Part shown: piece after piece, positions 1-11,606 of the stretch
Layout of the letters: each line of letters begins with the position of its first letter
Position numbering within the stretch: position 1 is the first letter of the stretch
Source of the DNA: Combretum micranthum
Taxonomy: Eukaryota; Streptophyta; Magnoliopsida; Myrtales; Combretaceae
Direction: 5' to 3'
Length of the DNA: 64,000 nucleotides
Assembly (NCBI GenBank): GCA_024138025.1
Contig: JAMXBD010002237.1
Span: forward strand, 124,001-188,000
The notes under the pieces: generated by a model
What the model saw: the letters and a program-made list of their open reading frames with translations, nothing else
Databases searched by the model: none
Told to the model about the DNA's origin: nothing
Made by a program: the position numbers and the translations under genes

Positions 1-90
1 GTCCCTTTTGTGTGTATTTTCAAATTACTTGCTTATGCACACTCTTCAAGCTTTTCCATTTAAAGTCAAATTGCCAATATACCATTGTAG

Positions 91-348
91 GTGGGTAATA
101 GAATCATCAGGAAGAGAATCCATGTGCGAATTGAGCATGTTCAGCCATCCAGGTGCAATGAGGATTTCCGTCTGAGGAAGATCAAGAACGATCAACTGAA
201 AGCTGATGCTAAGGCCAGAGGTGAGACCATCAGCACAAAGAGGCAGCCAGAAGGACCCAAACCAGGATTTATTGTGGAAGGTGCAAAGATGGAAACTGTT
301 ACTCCAATCCCATATGATGTTGTCAATGATCTAAAGGGTGGTTATTAG
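91..348 (+). CDS. RPL21: 60S ribosomal protein L21 (eL21), last exon
   Basis: This is the C-terminal exon of the cytosolic large-subunit ribosomal protein eL21. It encodes 85 residues from a GTG valine codon just after an intron acceptor (TTGTAG ending at 90) to a TAG stop, and ends in the family's typical VVNDLKGGY. Internal stretches [35 protein letters not shown] and PKPGF match the plant eL21 C-terminal half. The GTG is not a start: the earlier exons, with the initiator and about 80 residues, lie upstream of the window, and bases 1-90 are intron. The frame is open and the sequence well conserved, so I take it to be functional. It is one of only two places in the window with clear conserved host coding sequence. 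Confidence 0.94.
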   Translation: MGNRIIRKRIHVRIEHVQPSRCNEDFRLRKIKNDQLKADAKARGETISTKRQPEGPKPGFIVEGAKMETVTPIPYDVVNDLKGGY

Positions 349-1189
349 GATTAATCAACTTGGTTTTGGTTTTGTGTTTTGTGATGCAATTTAGAGAGCG
401 ACTGGAGCTTTTTTCATGTTCTTATAATTTTCTGAATCAGACTCAATTGACGTTTTACCAAATTTGATGGGTAATTTTGTGGATGAAATTCTCATTGAAA
501 TTGATAAATTATCAAATTTGATGGGATCCATTCGTTTTCTTAATTAGATTTGTGCTCGGTAATGGAAAGTTTTAGGTCATGAAGCATCCACAGGCTTCAA
601 TTATGTCTATATTGCCATTGGCCAGTTACTTTGGTATATATGGTATATGTAACTTGACATATTTGAAAATGGGATGTCTATGTGGTTAATGTGCTGTCCA
701 GAAAAATGAAATAGAGCTGGTTTAAATTTAAGTATCAAGGCTCTGAGGAAAAGCTTAATGTGTGTTGCTCTGTGTCAATGAGACGCAATATTGGTGTTCA
801 GCAAAAAATCAGAGGCTCAAGTCTTATGCAGAATATAATTCTATTAGATTAATCTGCCATAAAGGTTCCAAGGTGGATTTGTGAAGTATGAAGAAAGTAA
901 AGGATATGTGCTCAGGAAAGAAGCTGGTGTATGGCGGAAGTGTTGGAGCCATACCGTTCCTAGCTTCTCATGTACTCAGAATTGAAATGGCTTTTTCAGT
1001 TACTTTACTTTGATTTGATTTCTTTCACACCCTTCATATGTTTCCCTATAAGTTGCCCGAATTTAACCATATTGGGACCAGGTCTTTTCTATTGCCTTGT
1101 ACGTAAAGAGGCATTTCCTTGAGGTTCTTATTAGTTGTGAGCAGGTAAATAAGTCATACATGTCCGAGCAGTAAGTTGAAATTTGAAGG
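349..1189 (+). other. RPL21 3' UTR and spacer
   Basis: The first 150-250 bases after the RPL21 stop are T-rich and probably form the 3' UTR. The remainder is AT-rich spacer in which I see no gene, repeat or RNA. Confidence 0.5.
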
Positions 1190-2155
1190 ATGAAGATTTC
1201 TCTCGTGCTTTTGTCTCTACTGCTTCTGTTAGTCTTCACAGGTAATTCTATTCTCCTTTTGTATGTTATAAGGTTTCATAAGTTTCTGGAAACTGGCCTG
1301 GTAATAATATGGAGGGCGAATTAGCTTGTATTTGTTATACAGCTCTGTTCTTATGGTAGGGAGAAAATGCAGAGAATCCTGAATTTGCTGCTGTCATATC
1401 CTCTAATGACGACCTTAGTACTTGATTTAGCAAAACTAAGGCTGCGGGGACAGAAAACTAAGGCTTTGTACTGTATGGGATTATTGAAGCAGAAGACACA
1501 TGAAAGTGCTTTTCTAAAGGATGACAGTAATGAAATGCTATAAAAATTAGAACTTTCATGTCAAATTATGTGTGTTTCTACATAATTTGAATTCTCTGTA
1601 GGCCATGACAACAGTCCAAGTTAAGCCAATATCATGGGATCCGAATTTAAATTCTGTTTAGGCCATATTTTGACCTATTTACGCTCCTATAGATCTTATA
1701 GAATGGCTTATCTGTTTTCGGAATAATGAATCCAATTATGTTGCAATCCTTCTTTAAAAGAGAAGGAAAGAGGATACATAGAATTGCAACCTTAGGCTCC
1801 TTTTGTATAATATGGTAATGTAAGCCATGAAATATCATCAGCACTCGTTTGGTTTGATAAGTTCTTCTGAGTTTCTTGTAGTTTGTCAATGGGTCTTCTT
1901 AATGCTTACCCAACTGAGTACCTTCCTGCGGCAGCGATTCATGGAGCACAAATTGGGAGCATTCCGGAGCACACTTGCCATAAGCTGATCAAGATACACA
2001 AGTGCCGCCACATGAATGCAAGCGGGAGTGCTCCAAACAGCCTAACGGCACGGGACAGTGCAGATCGCAAACCTTCTGCTTCTGCTCTTATTATTGTAAA
2101 TTTCCTCCTCAATAGAACAAATCGATGTTGTTTTGTTGCTGTTGTGATAGCATAA
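1190..2155 (+). CDS. Possible small secreted protein gene (uncertain)
   Basis: An ATG at 1190 opens a 17-residue, strongly hydrophobic Lys-Ile-Ser-then-Leu-rich run that looks like a signal peptide. It ends at a consensus donor (CACAG/GTAATT, intron from 1242) in phase 1. About 640 bases downstream, after a CTTGTAG acceptor (ending 1881), a 90-codon open frame runs to 2155, with two Cys-His pairs, an Asn/Ser/Ala-rich centre and a Cys-Cys near the end. The phase does not fit: an exon starting at 1882 joined to exon 1 would read a different frame that stops after about 36 residues. So the parts may not belong together, another acceptor may be used, or the gene may be decayed. I recognise no family. 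I checked and could not support GASA/snakin, EPF, RALF, CLE, IDA or defensin-like peptides. Confidence 0.22.
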
Positions 2156-3360
2156 TCACAATAACTGTTCGGACATAATGGTGGTGTCAAACACTGACAT
2201 CCGCTTGAAAAATCCTTACGAAGGTTGTCATTAGTTGTTTACGTAGGATATGTAAATTTTTACCTTACGATGTTGCATGCTTTTGCTATTGCTGTTATTT
2301 TGCGGGTTCATTTTACTCACATGCATCATTGAGATGCGGTTACATTGCTCGGACTGTTGAAAACTCTTCGAAATTGTTCCCCTATTTCCAATTTTTCAAG
2401 TTACCAACATGGACGAGAATGAAAGTTTCTGCTACTACTGGTTGCAAAATGGCTACTAATAATACCTAAAACATTAAGGAAATGAAAAAATTAACCTTTA
2501 TCTTGGTTAATATTGATAATATACTCGGCTAAAACTTGACTAAGCTCGCCAATATTAAACTAAATATCACGAACTTTAATTTATTCACGAATTTCTTGAC
2601 CAACTTGAGCTTGAGTTATTCCCAAATCGAATTTAAGTAAACATTAATGCTAATTTTAAGTATTTTATGTACTGATTTAAGTCATTTATCTCTTGATGTA
2701 AAAACAACTCTAGTAATTTTTTTTAAATCAAGTTTAAATGAATAATATAATAATATGAGTCGGCTAAGATACTCCTTTTACATAATAAAAAATTCTTATG
2801 CTGACGTAGTGGAGCCTCCATGTTGTAGCGGTAACATGCAAAGCTTGTCGTAAAATCTCATGATATATCGAATGAGACTGCACGGAATATAAATAAATTG
2901 AAGCGAACAATAAAAAGTATTAAGAACACAACCAGATTCCTACATATTACTAATATATATACATGTGCTTATACATATATGTATAATATTCACCAAATAA
3001 CAGTCATACAATTTCAATCAACATAATGAATTAATTTTGAAAATACCCATATGGTTTGCCAAATCTCACAATTGGACTTTACACTTTTTGAAAAATGTTA
3101 ACACTGTAATTTTTTTAGACAGTAATGTAATAACTTTTTACCCTTATTGATTGTTTAATTTGACTTTTATTGACTAATGAAACATAAAGGGTCAATTACA
3201 AAGAATTCGATGAAAACTTTAAAATGATATGGATCTCTAGTTTTCCTAAAAATTGATAATTATTTTTTTTCTGAAAAATTTCCGGGTCTCATTTTTCACT
3301 TGATTGCATGAAATTCCATGTATATAATAAATTAAAAAAATAGATGCCATGACTTCAACA
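2156..3360. other. AT-rich spacer without recognisable features
   Basis: Very AT-rich DNA with short ORFs only. No conserved coding signature, TE terminus or RNA gene was seen. Confidence 0.5.
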
Positions 3361-3389
3361 CCCCACCCCACCCCCCCCCCCCCCCCACC

Positions 3390-3419
<30 letters not shown>
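3361..3419. repeat. Poly-C / poly-T homopolymer tract
   Basis: A run of C interrupted by A, including 16 uninterrupted C, passes directly into about 27 T. It is a natural homopolymer junction or a place where read or assembly length is unreliable. Confidence 0.85.
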
Positions 3420-3423
<4 letters not shown>

Positions 3424-3659
3424 AAGAAGGATTTAGTGAAACCACAAAACAAATAATGCCTTTTGAAAATCCCACAATTTCTTTTAAAAGTATATTATTA
3501 TATTATGTCTTTTTAATAGTATTTTTATAATTATTAACAACCATCTTTACTTTGTAGTGGTTGATTAATATCAAATTTATATTGGTATTATTACAATAAG
3601 ATTTGAAAATACATAACTTTTAGTGCAACAAAATATAAAAGGAAAAAAAAAACTAAACA

Positions 3660-4090
3660 AATACAGCTAATCACTAAAGGGAAAAGAAAATTAATATTTA
3701 TATCTAAAAAACTACAAAAATGCCACTATGATGAAAAAAATCCCAGTTTTAAGCAACATCTCTTCGTCTCTTAAACAAACGAGATCACAACAAATACATA
3801 TAATCTCGTCTCTTCAAGAGATGAGATCATAGAAATACACTAACGGATTGAGACTAGGAATACTATTATTGATGGATTCTGATAGGGTTGAATTGTTTAA
3901 TGATTGTTTTGAAAGGTTAAAACTCTATAGTTTTATTGATGTATTCAAGAATGAATAACAAAATGCAAGTGGTGGGGGGTAGTATTGGCAACCTCATCTC
4001 TTCAAGAGAGGAGGTCATAGAAATACACTAACCTAATTCAACCCTATTAGAATCCATCAATAATAGTATTCCTAATCTCAATCCTTCACC
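3660..4090. repeat. Dispersed repeat with 50-bp inverted arms
   Basis: Bases 3845-3894 and 4035-4084 are 50-bp inverted repeats with two mismatches, separated by 140 bases. Each arm is preceded by a copy of a direct repeat (TCTCTTCAAGAGA followed by TGAGATCATAGAAATACACT or a close variant, near 3807 and 3997), so direct and inverted repeats are interleaved. TCTCTTcaAGAGA is itself a short palindrome. The left part (about 3650-3790) reappears in reverse orientation at about 22880-23030, so this is a dispersed family. A non-autonomous element or LTR fragment is the simplest reading. The class is unknown. Confidence 0.6.
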
Positions 4091-4194
4091 ATTAGCAAAA
4101 ACAAAAACTCATAAAACATAAAACATAAAATGGATGCACTGTTGTTCAATTCTTTACGTCAAATGTATATACAATGTTACATCCAACCATCATC

Positions 4195-7100
4195 AAGGAC
4201 TGGTGTGGATCGGTTTTGTTTAGTTTTTGCAAAAACTAAACCAAACCATAATTTACGGTTTGTTTTTCCACCTCTTAAGGCAAACCATTAAACAATGGTT
4301 TTGAATGGATTGAAAATTTTCCAAACCATTAGACAACAGTTTGGTTTGGTCATAAACTCATATCTTACTCATTTCAATGATCAAATCATGTTTAATCATT
4401 AATGATTTTATAGAAATCATAAGGAATTGGTACTTAATTGTGCTTAATTTGATATTTTAGATCATGAAGGACTTACAGAACAAATACAAGTAATTGAGAG
4501 AAGATCTAAGAAAATTCGAAGACTTGAAGAACCAACACCGGCTTTTGAAGGAGCCAACACTGCCAGTGTTTAGAACAGAGTTTAGCTAGCCTTTGCTATT
4601 CTGACTGTACATCGACAAAACTGAGGTCTACATCGTCGGCATTGAGGCGGTGTTGAGTATCTACAGATTGCAAAACTTTAACATTGGATGCTACACTGTT
4701 AGTGTACAACGAGGTCTTCATTAGCTTCTATAATTTCAATATATGCTGGTATTTAAGCATTCTATGTCACTGATGTTTATACCAGCGTATACCAAAACCA
4801 GCACTATACCTCTCTAATACTGGCGGTGTAAAACATTCTAGATACTTTTCATCTTCAATGAACACCAGCTATTGGTAAATCAAGGCCACTGGCCTTGAGC
4901 CAACGTAAAGTCTGTCAATGCTCTTGGAAATTTAATTTTACGAGGAATGCCAATTGATCTAAAATGTACATTGCCGGTGTACAATATGTAATGGCCGGCA
5001 TACGATGTGTCCGTTGAAATTCCAATGGTTGTTCTATAAAGTTGCTCGACAGATCTGACTTGACGAGACAAGAAAAGAAACCCCAAGCAAGAGAGAATTA
5101 TCCAAATATGTATATGTGTGTTACAATCATAGGGCACTAAAACTCTATTATTATTATAGCAACATATAGAGGCAATTTTAGGGTTTTGATGGGATCAAGC
5201 AATGCCCAATTCATTGGGTTGATGGATTTGAAGACTTTGATGTACGAAAAATCCTATGGAGGTGTTTTCTATCCTTGTTCATATTATTGATTGTTTGATT
5301 GTATGATTGAGATGCCATGCTTAATTGATTTGTGAATTTGCATTGATGGATTAGATGGATTGGATCGTTTGATTTATTTTGATGTTGACATTTGATTATT
5401 TGGGAATTTAACTATTATTGCTTGTAGTGTGTTTGATTTGTGATTAGCCAACACTAATTAGATAAAAAGGATTAGAGATACCTAGGAGAGATTCGATAAT
5501 CTGTACAAGCATATCTGGGTTATTGGACAAGATTTGTCATAGGGATATGTACGTTTTGATAAAACTCATGAACTCATTTACATATGAGGTTTCAATTACA
5601 ATTTTGGGTTAGTTGGCTGTGCTTGATTTGCAATTTCAACTAGAATAATATTTTTGGTGTGAGTGGATTACTATTTACCTGATAATTATAGATAAATCGC
5701 CTTGGGGGGATGATTTATGTTGCAATTAGAATTTTGCTATTCTGGGAGGTGGGCGAGTTCTAGTGAGTTTGGTTAAATCCCAAGCAATCAGTTTCAATAT
5801 CAAATTGAGGCATTGGTCCAACTTAAATGAAAATATAAGTACATTGTTCTTGATTGTTTTTACATCTCCTAAACCCAGATCCTTCATTTGTGTTTCTAGA
5901 ACATTTGGTTTGAAGTATTCAAATTTGCTCATTAGTTTGTTCTTAGGTAAGTCACAATTTGATAAATTAACTTAAAATCTAATATTTGATAGCTTTGCTT
6001 AGGGAAAGATTCAAATACCCAGTAATTAGTCACTAGCTCCTTGTGGTTCAACTTGGTCTCACCAATAATTTTGTTGCATACGCACTCGGTTTACAGGCCA
6101 GTTGTTTTCGCGCTTATACATAGAGTTTAAAATCAAAAGAGCATAATTAGGTGCAGTCATTTGGATTACAGATCGAATTTTTAATACACATCAATAGCTC
6201 AAATTAAAAGGGTGCATAGCTTTAATATACGAACATATTTGCTATAGCAGTGAACTGAACTCAATTGCAAGCTATTTTAAACTCTTCTTTATAGTGCACA
6301 CATATACCTAAAGTCAACTCGCTTTAGAACAAAGATAGAACGTAACTTGCCTAGGTAAAAATTAACACTCAAAATAACATAAAATAACAAAAGGAACCAT
6401 AAAGAGGTGTCTTTTTACTAGCAGATTTGTTCCGTAGATTTTATAAAAATCAAGGAATTTTGCTCCTTCATAGTGTCGATTCTTCTTGTGCGAATGAAAC
6501 TCATAGTTCCTTCACACTGGCCGATCATCATCAATGAGCTTTTTGACAGGCTTTAGCCATCTTCAGTCTCATTTATCGCTTGCAACAACAATATAGTTTC
6601 TAAAAGATGTGAACTGCCATGAACACATTTGTAATATGCATAATGATATTTAAAGTCATGTTTAGGTGTTCAACTATCCCGCAAACAAACAAGAAATTTA
6701 ACCAGTTGATGCATCAATAGCAATCTGAAGATAAAGAAAGAAAAAAAATTAACATTCCATGAACTTGATAGCAAAGGAATAGTTTCAATAATGATTGTTC
6801 AAATGCTAAAGTTAATACATCTAAATAAATATTCCAGTAACTCCATATCTAGGACAGATAACAACCTAGATCTTATTATTGTCAACTCAAAATTAGTATG
6901 TTAACCAATTGGAAATAGAAAACATCTTGAAAACTAGATGAAATGGTAAACCATTTTGAGTCACCTTTCCAACATGAAAAAAAGAACAAGAGGTTCAACT
7001 TAATACAAATTTCATGAGTTGAGAATAACTTGGTAAAGCTTGCTCCATGATGATGATACAATGATAGCAGAGATAAAATCCAAAGCTTAATCTAATAGTT

Positions 7101-8371
7101 CAAATAAGTGCCTTTTTAAAGCTAAAAGCTATTACGAATATCAAATTAGCACATTCGCTTTGCTGGTTTTCTACCTAAGTTTACTAGATCTCTTAAAATG
7201 AGCAAATTAAATCCTTCATTATATTTTCAATGAACATCCATAAGCTTGTCAAAATGATAAAGTTGAAGAACTTGTGTAGTTTAGCAATGGAAGTCAGAAA
7301 CTAGTTTTATATTTTTTCTAAAATATCTTGTCATGCCACATTTGCATTAAAACAATCAAGAAAGCCAGGATGTACTCTTTCATTAACTCATTTTATTACT
7401 TACACGTATCATTTTTGTGCAGGCTAGGTTAATCTTCTTCTCATAACCATAATTCCCAAGGACTATAATACAACACAAAACAAATGCAATCTTCTAACGC
7501 AAATTGTGATGCCATCCCTTTTTAAAAAATATAAATTTATTTTAGGGATCTTCTTTGATCTTATTATGTATAGTGAAAACATTTTAAAAAGCATCCGTTA
7601 GGCAAATATTAAAATTTCAATCAATTGTAAATAGAAAGCATACCACTAATGACCTATTCTTTTGTTAAACAACAGTCATTCATTTGATAAGGCGACAACA
7701 AATTTGCAAATAAGTCCTAACTAGTAACTATGAAGAGAAGTGTGTACCATTATGAGCTCTATCGGTGTTGCCATATTATTGCTGAGAATATAGGATGTAC
7801 ACAAAGTCAAAGGCCTATGCCAAAACAACAACAACACAAACAACATACTTATTTTAGAAATCACATATCTCATACTATAACACAAACAACATCTCATATA
7901 CCAAAGATCACTTACTAAATGAGATCAAAATAAACCTTAAATCAAAAACCTAATTGATACATTATCAAAATATTAAAGAAAACAAAAATATAGATCTTAA
8001 TTCTTACCAAGACAGAGTTGCATAAGACAAAGATGAGATGAGATGAGAGAGAGAGAGTGTATGTGTGTGTGAGCATAAGACCGATGAGAGATTACGAGAG
8101 TAACTGAGTGAGGCTGTGGGAGCTTGAACAGAAAGACAAGGATGAGAGAGGGAGCGATGGGTTTAAGTTTCATTAGGTTTAGATTTTCCAAAATATATTT
8201 TAAACGATATGATTCGGATTATCCTTGGAATCAAACTGTAATCCGTTTAAGGGGTCTTAATCGGAACTGTCATCTAAACCATTTATAAAAAACTGCAAAT
8301 TTGGTTTGGTTTGTTTGGTTTGGTTCAGTTTGTGATTTGATTTGGATTGGTTAGTTTTTTTGCCTACCCCT
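4195..8371. mobile_element. Possible hAT-like element with captured sequence
   Basis: The left end has a GGACTGGTGTGG-type start followed by AACCAAACC-rich subterminal sequence (about 4198-4360). The right end has the mirror-image GGTTTGGTTTG-rich run (about 8300-8350) and finishes in GCCTACCCCT. This matches the subterminal AAACC/GGTTT pattern and G/C-rich tips of plant hAT elements. Flanks CCATCATC (4187-4194) and CCATCCTT (8372-8379) agree at 6 of 8 positions, a weak target-site duplication. No transposase is visible inside. Content includes LTR-like DNA (4440-6130) and, on the minus strand, a CT-rich leader ending in a donor-like TCTTG/GTAAGAATT near 8010 plus an exon-like block near 6600-6440. 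That suggests a non-autonomous element carrying captured host sequence, but the boundaries are inferred. Confidence 0.35.
4440..6130 (+). repeat. Decayed LTR-like segment
   Basis: The left part contains decayed GCCGG(C/T)(G/A)TAC-type motifs (for example near 4970 and 4995) like those in the solo LTRs at 32.4-32.7 and 54.1-54.6 kb. The right end (about 6000-6110) resembles the tail of gypsy LTRs, with a 'stop-rich, TAGTCACTAGCTCC..TGTGG' style stretch. No matching partner LTR, primer binding site or coding domain was seen. Short ORFs here have no recognisable product. Confidence 0.35.
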
Positions 8372-8574
8372 CCATCCTTAAACAAAAAATCTAATTTGCT
8401 CTTGGGTACTCTACCTTTTTCATCTCTTCCTGAAAAATGTATGATAGAAGGGTCTAATATGATCCAGAGCCTATTGGGGGATGCTTCATAGATGGATCAA
8501 CCTATGTAAGTATGGTATCCTTATCTCCACTACTAACACTATACTGGTGAAACGAGATAGGATCTGGATCCATT

Positions 8575-11510
8575 AAGGTGAGACCTTCCCCAATATCATC
8601 CGACCATGATTTTCATCTCTTACGTGGAGCCACTGGGGGAAGGAAGGGGGGAGGGGGTTTGATGGGGTTATATAGACCTTTTTATATGAGCTGTTTGGCA
8701 ATGGGGTGCCTAGCTAATGAGCATATGATGGACCAGGCTCATCATGCTGAACATATAAAGGACCAGGTTCATCATGATGTACATATGGGGGCGAAGGATC
8801 ATATCTGATATCTGTAGCTCTGTATCGACATCGCTCTCACTCCTGACCTCATTCCTACTCATACCTTCTGTTATGTGGTCTGCGTCTCTATGATGGTGGA
8901 AGTTGTAGGGCATCCTCATCACCAACGATGTTAGTTGCTGGTGGTAGAGTTGTTGCTATTGAATAATTGATATTGAGCCCCACGAACTCATCCGCTACAT
9001 GAATAACATCTCGTGCAGTGGCATAAATATCCTTAGGTGGCATATTGGGGACCTATAAATGAAATCAGCCTGCAATTAACCTTGAACATCTAAATTAGGA
9101 AATAAAGAACACAATATACATCCATATCTACCACATATATTCATTTAAATTACCATATAACGTATAATGTCCCCTATATAACTACTCTAGGATCTGGTGA
9201 TCCGATTATACCAATCATAGTAATCTTTAAGTGTACCGCTAGGGATGTCTAGTATGTCCATAACTTAATTGTGCCTATCATCCTACTCTGCAATCCACCT
9301 AGCGAGCTTTGTTGCCTAGTTCCACTTCGTACGCCCCCATAATTTGATCTCATGTAACGCTCTAATATTAGAGGGGTAGGGTTGGGGAGCGGGGAAGGGG
9401 GGTTTAGGATCCTCTAGAAACCTCCAAACTATCTAAGTACTCTGTTTGGGTAGTAGTGCTCGATAATGTGGAAGCACACTAGGGGAACACATGCTTGCCA
9501 TTATTCTCTACTCGATTGGTAGTAATTAGGCAGGTCATCCATGATCTCAAAATATGGGTCCTAAATGAGCTGCACATGAAAACAAAAAGGTATTGCATAA
9601 GCAAAATAGTGAAAGTGTAAATAAAAAAAAATATACTTTGATTTACAAAAAATGTACTTGTTTGGGGACCTATCGATCTATATATTCCCTATACTAGAAT
9701 AACACATGCGTGGTACATCGAGTGACATCAAAAGTAGCCCTTAGTAACTGATGAGAGGGTTTCCTTTAGTAACTGATGTGATCTGTCGATGTATGGGGGC
9801 AATGTGTGGGAAGTGCTCCTAGGCTTAAATTTATAGAATGACAAGACATCCTGCTATGTTACTCATATCAATGTGGAATTCCATGAAAAGTTATCTATAG
9901 AGGCATGCAAGGTAATTTACTCCCCATGTATATTACCCTCCTAGCTTAAACTCATGAAGCAAAGAGAGGTATATGTCATGAACAAGATTCATTGATTTAT
10001 CCTCAGCTATGAACCCCCTAGCAGTAATAGAATATAGGCTTTATCATGGCATTGTGTGGTGATATCATCAACATCATTAGGTAGTGTGCTGAAGTGTCTA
10101 TCCAGCTATGACATCTTCAAGCATCCACCATCTATCTTAGCCTTCGACTCTGGTGTAACTCTAAGTAAATGGTGGCACAAATCTGACCAATCTACCCATG
10201 TCATGCTAGTGACTGCACGCCCATCAATTGGGAGTCCTATGAGAACCGTAATATCCTCTAGCGTAACCATCCACTCTCTAGTCGACATGTGGAACATATG
10301 TATCTCTAGGTGCCACCTCTTAACCAAAGTGGCACCGTGCCAATCCAGTTGAACGAATGGTATATGTACGTCACTTATAAAGTCGGCACAAGACAAATAG
10401 GGAACTGGTCACTCTTTCGGGCGTACATGCATACCATTTTACCTAGACATCGTCACGGTTCGGTTCGGGTCTGGAACTGAACCCGAACCGCCGGTTCCCG
10501 GTCCCAAAAGTGGTGGAACTGGAACCAAACCCGTGGGAGCCAGTCTGGTTCCTGGTTCTTAGGAACCGCCGGTTCTCACGGTTCGGTTCCGGTTCTAGAG
10601 AAACCAGGCACCATGAAAAAAAATAAAAAATTAATTAAATAATTTACTTAATTTAACTAAGAAAAATGCAAAATAAATTTTTTATTTGAAATAAATTGAG
10701 CCTAACAATAATTGTTCATAGCATTAGTTAAAAGAAATTCTATAATTATATATTTATTTATATATAATCACTTGCAATTTTTTAGTTGTTATATTAGCAA
10801 TGTGACACTATAAAATATTCAAAGATATAAATAATTCTCAATAACAAAAAACGGATCACACATTGTTAAGAAAGAAAGTCTACTTTGATTGGAAGTCTAC
10901 ATAAATTTAACAATATATGATTTCAAATATATTTATTACTTTTGTTGTTAATAATAACACATTAAATATTGTGAATAGGAAATAAATTTTTTATTATTTA
11001 TGCAAAAATAGTTTTAAATATTTATCTTATAATTACAATTTTTTATAATTTTCTTTTCTTTTTTCTAACTTTTTTTTTTTATAATTTTTATGGTGTAGAA
11101 CTGCCGGTTCTGTCGGTTCTTGAATCGACGGTTCCAAAACTGCCGGGTCATGCGGTTTTAGGGATGGAACCGTGAGGACCCGTTAGAACCGACGGGTCCT
11201 TTATCAGTTTAGACCCACCATTGCTGGACCGGTTCCCGGTTCAGGAACTGCTGGTGACGGGTCAGGTCGGTTCCAGGTTTGGAACCAACCCGTGATGATG
11301 TCTAATTTTACTACCTCAGCTTTACTTCTCTTCGATGACTATGTAATGCAACATGCTTTTCTATTTGAAAAAAACTTCATGACAAGCTTGCTCAAACTAT
11401 TTTAAATCAACAATGTAAGAAAAGGATATTATCTGACCCACCCATGGAAGTATCGATCTATGAACAGATTGACTCGTTAGTAAAGAGTTATTTGGAGGTC
11501 CTAGATCCAT
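8575..11510 (-). pseudogene. Plant mobile domain (PMD, MAIN-like) protein, decayed
   Basis: Reading the minus strand, an ATG at 11510 after a TTATTATAG acceptor-like site starts with MDLGPPNNSLL, the hallmark N-terminus of PMD proteins (compare MDPGP.. in MAIN-like proteins). After the hAT insert at 10444-11304 the frame resumes with the core PMD block at 10396-10106 (HLEIHMFHM, then LEDITVLIGLPIDG). Further PMD blocks follow in broken frames near 9560-9260 (CVPLVCFHIIEHYYPNRVLR, then a tryptophan-rich AEWDDRH stretch). The proline-rich tail near 8790-8720 carries a 10-residue tandem repeat of the YVHHDEPGPL type. Stops and frameshifts are frequent. PMD genes are often associated with MULEs and gypsy elements, and here it lies directly downstream of a MULE transposase on the same strand. 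Confidence 0.78.
10444..11304. mobile_element. Non-autonomous hAT element, TAGACATC family, copy 1
   Basis: 861 bp, with ends TAGACATCGTCACGG and, inverted, TAGACATCATCACGG. It is flanked by 8-bp target duplications ATTTTACC (10436-10443) and ATTTTACT (11305-11312), one mismatch. GGTTCCGG/CCGGTTC-rich subterminal repeats at both ends enclose an AT-rich core with no ORF. It interrupts the PMD pseudogene close to its N-terminus. A second copy with the same ends lies at 44104-44657. Confidence 0.88.
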
Positions 11511-11606
11511 CTATAATAAAAAAAATTAATGTACAATATCAGAATTATGTAAGTAACAAAAGGAGAAAACAATAGATATCAAGTGATATAAGTGTAGCAA
11601 AACAAA

